A program made the position numbers and the translations under genes. DNA of 64,000 nucleotides from JAZKFP01 sp040386355 (GTDB taxonomy: Bacteria; Pseudomonadota; Gammaproteobacteria; Pseudomonadales; UBA6940), in contig JAZKFP010000056.1 of the NCBI GenBank assembly GCA_040386355.1, forward strand, positions 60,612-124,611, read 5' to 3'. Positions 58,443 through 64,000 of this stretch are shown in pieces; within the stretch, counting starts at the first letter, position 1; every line of letters starts with the position of its first letter. Under the pieces are notes generated by a model, which saw nothing but the letters and a program-made list of their open reading frames with translations, did no database searches and was not told the DNA's origin.

Positions 58443-58643
58443 TTAGATTTTCTTGAAGAGTTTCACATGATTAGCTATGGATTTAATAATTGACATGTTC
58501 AAATCATTTGCTTGCATTTGAGTGATTTCCTCGTTTGATACTTTCATATAGAGCATTATTAATTTTTCTTCGTCTTTAATAATGAACTCCTTAAGCATTT
58601 CAAGAATATCCAATTTTTGCACGTCTGTTTCATTCTGACTCAT
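58443..58643 (-). CDS. Small helical hypothetical protein (host side)
   Basis: 66 residues, helical, acidic N-terminus. Lies beyond the attachment site. Ribosome site weak. No family recognised. Confidence 0.45.
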   Translation of the reverse strand: MSQNETDVQKLDILEMLKEFIIKDEEKLIMLYMKVSNEEITQMQANDLNMSIIKSIANHVKLFKKI

Positions 58644-58790
58644 TATTTCTTAAAAACGAATATAGTTAGTATGCTGAAACAAGGTGTGAATATTTATAGG
58701 AAAAAATTTTCTATATAACATGTATAAAATAGAAATTGCTGTTAATTTCAGCAATTATACGATTGACAATTTTAAGTAAAATTATGAAAA

Positions 58791-60962
58791 TTAAGATGCT
58801 GCAATTTTGGATATCGCGTAATGCAAATCCGACGCTAAAATTGCAAGTTGATACGATGAACTCCCTGCTAATCCAGAGTTTTGTGCATTTTCCGCTGCGG
58901 AATGCGCGATATGTTCCACACCTTTACTAATTTCAAGTCCTGCAACGTTTTGTTGTTCAGCCAATTCAGTAATATGTTTTACCATTTTTGCAGAACGTAG
59001 TGCGCCTTCATGAATCGATTTCAAAGACCCTTCAGCCTGACGCATGATAATTTCGCCCGACCGCACTTGTGTATTACATTGTTGCATGGTTTCCACTACA
59101 CGACTGGTTTCATCTACGATTGCATTTATTAATAAAGTAATTTCAGTTGTGGATTGCGCAGTGCGTTGAGACAGTTTTTTTACTTCTTCAGCAACGACCG
59201 CAAAACCTCGACCGTGTTCACCGGCACGAGCCGCTTCAATGGTCGCGTTCAAGGCTAATAAATTAGTTTGTTGTGCAATATCACTGATAACTTTTAAAAT
59301 ACTTTTAATGGAATGCGAACGCTCTTCTAATTTGACTACCAGCTCTGAGGACATCGTTACAGAACGTGCAACGCTTACCATTTCTTGCGCGGCTTGAGCA
59401 ATTAAATGCGAGCCTTCCTGAGATAATCGATTAGCGTCTTCACTGGTTTCCTGAGTAATAACAGCTTGATGAGCGACTTCAATAATTTTACCCGTCATCG
59501 CTACCATTTCATTAGCGGCTAATTTTGCAGAATGACTTTGTGCCTGAGAGCCATGAATCACTTCTATCATTAAATGCGATAATTCTTTAGAAGACGAAGT
59601 CACAGAATCGGCAACGCGTTCTACCGTTTTTGCAGCACCTTCTGTGCGGTCAACAAAGCTATTAATCCAACGTGCAAGATCGCCGGACTCATTAATTTTA
59701 AAGTTCGAAATATTTAAACGCTCACTTAATGAAGCACCGCCTTCTGCAACACGTAAAAAATAGTGCGACATTGTATGATATTGCGTCGCTAAGGGCTTAT
59801 AGCAAAATATTGTTGAAGACATTACCCAGAACACAGTAAATCCAAATAATGACAAACCTAAATACTCTATTGGAAGGGTGTTAGAACTGTGCAACGCAGT
59901 AGCTGTGCTTACTCCTATTAAACCAAGAGTTGCAGAGCGCACCATTAAAGAATAAACAATGGATCGATAACTGTAGACTTCCGCTAAATCACCTTCACAC
60001 ATCATGCCCCACTGATCCGGTGAGCCAGGCAATTGAAACGTTAACCCCTTACCGATAACAGGAATATGACGATAATCTGGATAACCTGGATATTTAACAA
60101 ATAGATTGTCACCTTTTCGAATCGTTTCGCGCACACCCGGATGTAATTGCTGAGTTGCAGGATCAGTAAATAAAATTTCAAATTCTGTGTGTTTTGCAAT
60201 ACGCACTACGCCAAATTTTGTCCGTACACCGCCCTTTAAATTTTCCCCGCCGGTAAAACTATTGTCTTCAAAACGTGATCTGGATAATGCGGTTCCTGGT
60301 TGAATTACAGAATTAAAATTACTTTTAACCATGAAAATATAATTATCACCGGATTCAGGATATACATGCCCTGCTTCACGTTGAATTAAATCTGACATCA
60401 CATCATTAGGCACTCTGCCACATAAGATTCCAATAGCTTCACCATCTAGCGTTAATGGCTGATAAAACATCAGCGTTACTTCATCATGGAATTTAGAACT
60501 ACTAGGTCCAATTTCTAATGTTAAAGGATCAATGTAAGGGCCATGTAAGAACTGGTTTTTTAAACCCTGCTGTACGGCAGCATTATTTAAATCATGCGCA
60601 TGAATATGCTTTTTAAAACTACTAGAGATCACAGTACCTGATTTATCAACCAACATAAGTTCTGAAAAATCGTCGTTTGATCGACATATTTCACTTAAAA
60701 CATCTGAAGATTCTGGCTTGAGAAATAACGGAGCCATGGTATTTCCAAGTTGACTTAGAAAATCCCATTTATTTTCCACCCATTGAATTAATAACTTTTT
60801 ACGAGTTTCAGCAATGCCTTCAAAAGTTTCTTCAACAATCGAGTAACGCCATTTGTTCAAAAAACATGACCAACCCATTTTTAATTTGCCAGTTGCACCA
60901 AACCAAGGCAGCCAGCGCTTTTCCAAATCGCTGAAAGACATGTCATCGCTTTTCAAGGTCAT
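58791..60962 (-). CDS. Methyl-accepting chemotaxis protein with Cache-like sensor
   Basis: 723 residues. About 45-340 resembles a double Cache sensor ([46 protein letters not shown]). Two membrane helices lie at about 348-370 and 380-402. The cytoplasmic signalling part includes the hairpin tip [20 protein letters not shown] and [14 protein letters not shown]. No hydrophobic helix precedes the sensor part, so the Cache-like domain may be cytoplasmic, unlike usual Cache receptors. No CheR-docking pentapeptide is seen at the C-terminus. Confidence 0.88.
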   Translation of the reverse strand: MTLKSDDMSFSDLEKRWLPWFGATGKLKMGWSCFLNKWRYSIVEETFEGIAETRKKLLIQWVENKWDFLSQLGNTMAPLFLKPESSDVLSEICRSNDDFSELMLVDKSGTVISSSFKKHIHAHDLNNAAVQQGLKNQFLHGPYIDPLTLEIGPSSSKFHDEVTLMFYQPLTLDGEAIGILCGRVPNDVMSDLIQREAGHVYPESGDNYIFMVKSNFNSVIQPGTALSRSRFEDNSFTGGENLKGGVRTKFGVVRIAKHTEFEILFTDPATQQLHPGVRETIRKGDNLFVKYPGYPDYRHIPVIGKGLTFQLPGSPDQWGMMCEGDLAEVYSYRSIVYSLMVRSATLGLIGVSTATALHSSNTLPIEYLGLSLFGFTVFWVMSSTIFCYKPLATQYHTMSHYFLRVAEGGASLSERLNISNFKINESGDLARWINSFVDRTEGAAKTVERVADSVTSSSKELSHLMIEVIHGSQAQSHSAKLAANEMVAMTGKIIEVAHQAVITQETSEDANRLSQEGSHLIAQAAQEMVSVARSVTMSSELVVKLEERSHSIKSILKVISDIAQQTNLLALNATIEAARAGEHGRGFAVVAEEVKKLSQRTAQSTTEITLLINAIVDETSRVVETMQQCNTQVRSGEIIMRQAEGSLKSIHEGALRSAKMVKHITELAEQQNVAGLEISKGVEHIAHSAAENAQNSGLAGSSSYQLAILASDLHYAISKIAAS

Positions 60963-61170
60963 ACAAAATCCTTAACACTACAATCAAAGCTAAAACTATT
61001 TATTGGTGCACTCTTTTGGTGAATTTAATTAAAAGAATTTAATTAAAAAAATCATTAATTCATAGCATGCTGGCTTGAAAGAATTAGAGGGATATTTTTA
61101 TTTTTACTAAATTAAATGGAGACTTTATATAGAATAGTCAAAGTGAAGAAATTGCTACAACTATAACAAA

Positions 61171-62208
61171 CTAATGCGAAGAAATTGTTTCGAGAATTTC
61201 AGGAAGTAGCTCCCAGCCTCTATAAATCAAGCCGGTATACACCTGAATAAGATCCGCGCCAAGTGCAAATTTTTGCGCAGCCGATGCGCCACTATTAATC
61301 CCACCCACTCCAATAATAGTAAGACGGTGCTGCGCCGCATATACGACTGCTTGTAAAGCTTGATTTGCAAATGGTAATAAAGGCGTACCACTTAAACCAC
61401 CGGTTTCATGAGCGGATATTGAAAATAATGTCGGTCTTTCGATGGTAGTATTACTAACAATAACGCCTTCCCATTGGTATTGAATTAAATAACTAATAAT
61501 TTCTTCTAACGCCTGGCTTGTTAAATCGGGCGCTAATTTAAGTACTAATGGAACATGTCGACCATGTTGTATTTTTAAATGCGCACTTAAATCTTTTAAT
61601 TCTGCTAGTAAAGGCACTAACATTTTAGGTTGTTGTAAATCTCGCAAACCAGGAGTATTCGGTGACGATAAATTTACCGTAATATAATCTGCAAAAGGAT
61701 AAAAACGTTGCAAACCATATCGATAATCCTGCATCGCGTTTTCATTTGGCGTATCTTTATTTTTTCCGATATTAATTCCCAAAACACCATCAAATGCATG
61801 CCGCTCTAAATTACGTACTACATGATCGGCACCTAAATTATTAAATCCCATACGATTTATAATCGCAGCATCTTTTTCTAAACGAAATAAACGAGGATAA
61901 GGATTTCCCTCTTGTGGCCGAGGCGTAACGGTACCAATTTCAATAAAACCAAAACCTAACTGATGTAGCGCTGAAACATAATCTGCGTTTTTATCTAAAC
62001 CCGCGGCGAGTCCTACTGGGTTTGGAAAAGTGATGCCAAATTTTGTCACTGGCATTTGTGGATACTTCGGTACAATCCTTTCTAATAATCGAAATCGATC
62101 CAACTGTTTCAACATTTTTAAACTAAAGTTATGACTTTTTTCAGCCTCAAGTTGAAACAATGCTGATCGAAACGGAGCATACGGTAAATATTGTAAAAAA
62201 TTGGTCAC
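61171..62208 (-). CDS. pyrD: Dihydroorotate dehydrogenase (quinone), class 2
   Basis: 345 residues, full length. Shows the N-terminal membrane-associating helices (SALFQLEAEKSHNFSLKML), FMN and substrate motifs GLAAGLDKNADYV, INLSSPNTPGLRDLQ type segment (VNLSSPNTPGL), KLAPDL, SNTT and VGGINSGASAAQK. Oxidises dihydroorotate to orotate with quinone in pyrimidine synthesis. Host housekeeping gene that anchors the chromosome side of the junction. Confidence 0.96.
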   Translation of the reverse strand: MTNFLQYLPYAPFRSALFQLEAEKSHNFSLKMLKQLDRFRLLERIVPKYPQMPVTKFGITFPNPVGLAAGLDKNADYVSALHQLGFGFIEIGTVTPRPQEGNPYPRLFRLEKDAAIINRMGFNNLGADHVVRNLERHAFDGVLGINIGKNKDTPNENAMQDYRYGLQRFYPFADYITVNLSSPNTPGLRDLQQPKMLVPLLAELKDLSAHLKIQHGRHVPLVLKLAPDLTSQALEEIISYLIQYQWEGVIVSNTTIERPTLFSISAHETGGLSGTPLLPFANQALQAVVYAAQHRLTIIGVGGINSGASAAQKFALGADLIQVYTGLIYRGWELLPEILETISSH

Positions 62209-62268
62209 GCTAGTCTATCCTCAGGGAATCATAACAATATACAAAAAACACACTAAAAAATTTGGAAT

Positions 62269-62493
62269 TTATGGTGCGCGGTTCAGTGCGATAAAACGAT
62301 GTTGTTCATCAAATATCAATTCAAAGCGTCCATAGATTCCATGATGCTGTACATGACGTTGTAAAGAATGTGCCGGAAATTGTACACGACGGCCATCCAA
62401 TGCACGCGCTAATACTAAAGAGGTATGCCCTGAATACCAACGCTGGTAGTCTTGTGCTGAAATGGAAAGCTCAATCAGAATTTGATTTTGCAT
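62269..62493 (-). CDS. DUF2835 family protein
   Basis: 74 residues with the family blocks LSISAQDYQRWYSGHTS, GRRVQFPAHSLQRHV and GIYGRFELIFDEQHRF. Small gammaproteobacterial protein of unknown function, often encoded near housekeeping genes. Confidence 0.85.
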   Translation of the reverse strand: MQNQILIELSISAQDYQRWYSGHTSLVLARALDGRRVQFPAHSLQRHVQHHGIYGRFELIFDEQHRFIALNRAP

Positions 62494-62566
62494 AATTTTG
62501 AGTCTGTTGATATTTGAACCTAGTTAATGATTATAAAGAATTGCCCGCAATCATTTGGAGAAGCAC

Positions 62567-63529
62567 ATGAGTTTAAGACCACTTTTTCGTCAATTAAAAA
62601 CTCAGATGGAACGTGAAATTATTGGCCAAGCGGAATTAATTGAAAGTTTATTGATTAGCTTGTTGGCCGACGGACATTTATTGGTAGAAGGCGCACCTGG
62701 CCTTGCAAAAACCAAATCTATTAAAACGTTAGCACAATGTATTGAAGCGGATTTTCAACGTATTCAATTCACACCCGATTTACTACCATCGGACGTTACT
62801 GGCACTGATATTTATCGCCCTCAAACCGGTGAGTTTTTATTTCAAGCGGGTCCAATTTTTCATAATTTAGTTTTAGCTGATGAAATTAATCGCGCACCTG
62901 CCAAAGTGCAATCAGCACTTTTAGAAGCTATGGGTGAACGCCAAGTAAGTGTTGGCGGTACAACCTATAGCTTGCCTGATCTTTTTTTAGTTATGGCTAC
63001 GCAAAACTCCATTGAACAAGAAGGTACATACCCATTACCTGAAGCACAATTAGATCGATTTTTAATGCACGTGATGGTGGACTATCCAACAATGGAAGCA
63101 GAGCGCCAAATTTTACATTTAAATCGTCAGTCATCTGCGGCGAATACTAATAACACAATGAATCGAGCAATTCCCCAAGCTGCTTTATTCGACGCGCGTA
63201 AAGAACTTTTGGATTTGCACATGTCCACCGCGGTAGAAGATTATATTGTGCATCTAATAGGATTAAGTCGTTTTCCAGAAGAAGAATGTCCGCCATTACG
63301 TTCTATGATTTCATTTGGTGTGAGTCCACGCGGTACAATTGCACTTGATCGCTGCGCGCGTGCCCGCGCTTGGCTAAATGATCGAGACTTTGTGACACCA
63401 GAAGATGTACAAGCACTTGCACATCGTGTACTACGCCATCGAATTGGCTTGTCATTTTCGGCCGAAGCTGACGGCATGACAAAAAATCAGTTAATTGACG
63501 CTATGTTAGATGCAGTAACTGCTCCATGA
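62567..63529 (+). CDS. MoxR-type AAA+ ATPase
   Basis: 320 residues from ATG 62567 with GGAG at 62557-62560. Walker A GAPGLAKT near 42-49, Walker B LVLADEINR near 103, sensor 1 VMATQNSIEQEG and a C-terminal lid. MoxR ATPases act as chaperones with vWA partners; the next gene (DUF58) overlaps by ATGA and is the usual partner. Confidence 0.93.
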   Translation: MSLRPLFRQLKTQMEREIIGQAELIESLLISLLADGHLLVEGAPGLAKTKSIKTLAQCIEADFQRIQFTPDLLPSDVTGTDIYRPQTGEFLFQAGPIFHNLVLADEINRAPAKVQSALLEAMGERQVSVGGTTYSLPDLFLVMATQNSIEQEGTYPLPEAQLDRFLMHVMVDYPTMEAERQILHLNRQSSAANTNNTMNRAIPQAALFDARKELLDLHMSTAVEDYIVHLIGLSRFPEEECPPLRSMISFGVSPRGTIALDRCARARAWLNDRDFVTPEDVQALAHRVLRHRIGLSFSAEADGMTKNQLIDAMLDAVTAP

Positions 63530-64000
63530 TGAAATTTAAAAAAATCTCTTCAGCTTTTTCTAGTACTTCTGTTCAACCTAAAGTGAATATAGAAGATGAA
63601 GAAGGTATTTATTTAAATATGTCATCCATTCAAAAAGCGATGACATATTTAGCGTCCAACAAATCCCGTCACGTAATAAGTAAAAACCAACGCATGCAAG
63701 GACATTACATGTCGCGTGCGCGTGGTCGAGGCATGATTTTTAGTGAAGTACGGGCGTATCAACCTGGCGATGACATAAGAACTATCGATTGGCGTGTTAC
63801 AGCACGCACCGATAAAACTCACACGAAAATTTTTGATGAAGAACGCGAACATCCCGTTGTAATTGTTGTTGATCAAAGTCCATCGCTATTTTTTGGCAGT
63901 CAGCATTGTTTTAAATCCTACATGGCAGCGTTAATTGCTGCGCTTACTGGATGGCTTATTGTCAAAGGCCACGATCGTTTAGGTGGTGTTATTTTTAATC
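63526..64000 (+). CDS. DUF58 protein (3' end outside window)
   Basis: 158 residues in view. Contains RMQGHYMSRARGRGMIFSEV, RAYQPGDDIRTIDWRVTART and a vWA-like start VVIVVDQSPSLFFGS. DUF58 proteins pair with MoxR ATPases. Start overlaps the preceding stop as ATGA. Confidence 0.88.
   Translation, partial: MMKFKKISSAFSSTSVQPKVNIEDEEGIYLNMSSIQKAMTYLASNKSRHVISKNQRMQGHYMSRARGRGMIFSEVRAYQPGDDIRTIDWRVTARTDKTHTKIFDEEREHPVVIVVDQSPSLFFGSQHCFKSYMAALIAALTGWLIVKGHDRLGGVIFN

Overview
The window is almost entirely one temperate phage genome integrated in a low-GC gammaproteobacterial chromosome. Positions 1 to about 58,221 are prophage. Positions about 58,222 to 64,000 are host chromosome: a small hypothetical gene, a methyl-accepting chemotaxis protein, pyrD (class 2, quinone-linked), a DUF2835 protein, a MoxR-type AAA ATPase and the start of a DUF58 gene. 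The right prophage end is marked by a fragment of the 3' half of a CAU-anticodon (elongator Met-like) tRNA gene ending in CCA at 58,221, just downstream of a tyrosine integrase. The 5' half of that tRNA is absent here, so the intact tRNA copy and the left prophage end should lie to the left of position 1. The host class is inferred from the housekeeping genes and base composition; the genus cannot be told from this window.

The lysogeny region has the topology of lambda. A CI-like repressor (46102-46821) is transcribed rightwards, followed by three genes in the position of rexAB. A small Cro-like gene (45809-46018) diverges from it. Three copies of an ATAC-N6-GTAT operator lie between cro and cI, and three more lie over the rightward promoter before 48405. 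The leftward arm (45.8 to 37.0 kb, minus strand) carries a CsrA-like regulator, a DUF1376 replication initiator with iterons inside the gene, a probable helicase loader, many small proteins, an Ntn-hydrolase, a Vsr/DUF559-like nuclease and dUTPase. The rightward arm (48.4 to 58.1 kb, plus strand) carries a RecE-like exonuclease, Bet annealase, SSB, a structured-RNA candidate, an Rnl5-type RNA ligase, DUF4224 and the integrase.

The late genes run on the minus strand from 34,978 down to 4,589. In transcription order they are: unknown, 3TM holin, GH24 endolysin, small and large terminase, portal, scaffold, major capsid protein (followed by a strong terminator), head-tail adaptors, a large set of beta-rich tail proteins (LamG, two beta-helix spikes, PKD, FN3), a nozzle-like protein and four probable internal or ejection proteins. 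There is no tape measure, sheath or baseplate, so the virion is podovirus-like.

Between the late operon and the left end (1 to 4.6 kb) lies a plus-strand accessory cassette. It holds a secreted PEP-CTERM-like protein and a TROVE (Ro60/Rsr) protein. Immediately upstream of the TROVE gene is an independent small-RNA unit (sigma70 promoter, 9-bp hairpin, terminator; about 100 nt) that is a strong candidate for a phage Y RNA. Together with the RNA ligase in the right arm this suggests an RNA-binding and repair module. Other notable items are the CsrA paralogue whose Shine-Dalgarno lies in a full CsrA-binding consensus, and a 188-nt multi-hairpin RNA candidate at 52.2-52.4 kb. Further items are an 11-bp-period origin inside the initiator gene, and a domain shared between the tailspike C-terminus and its neighbouring small gene.
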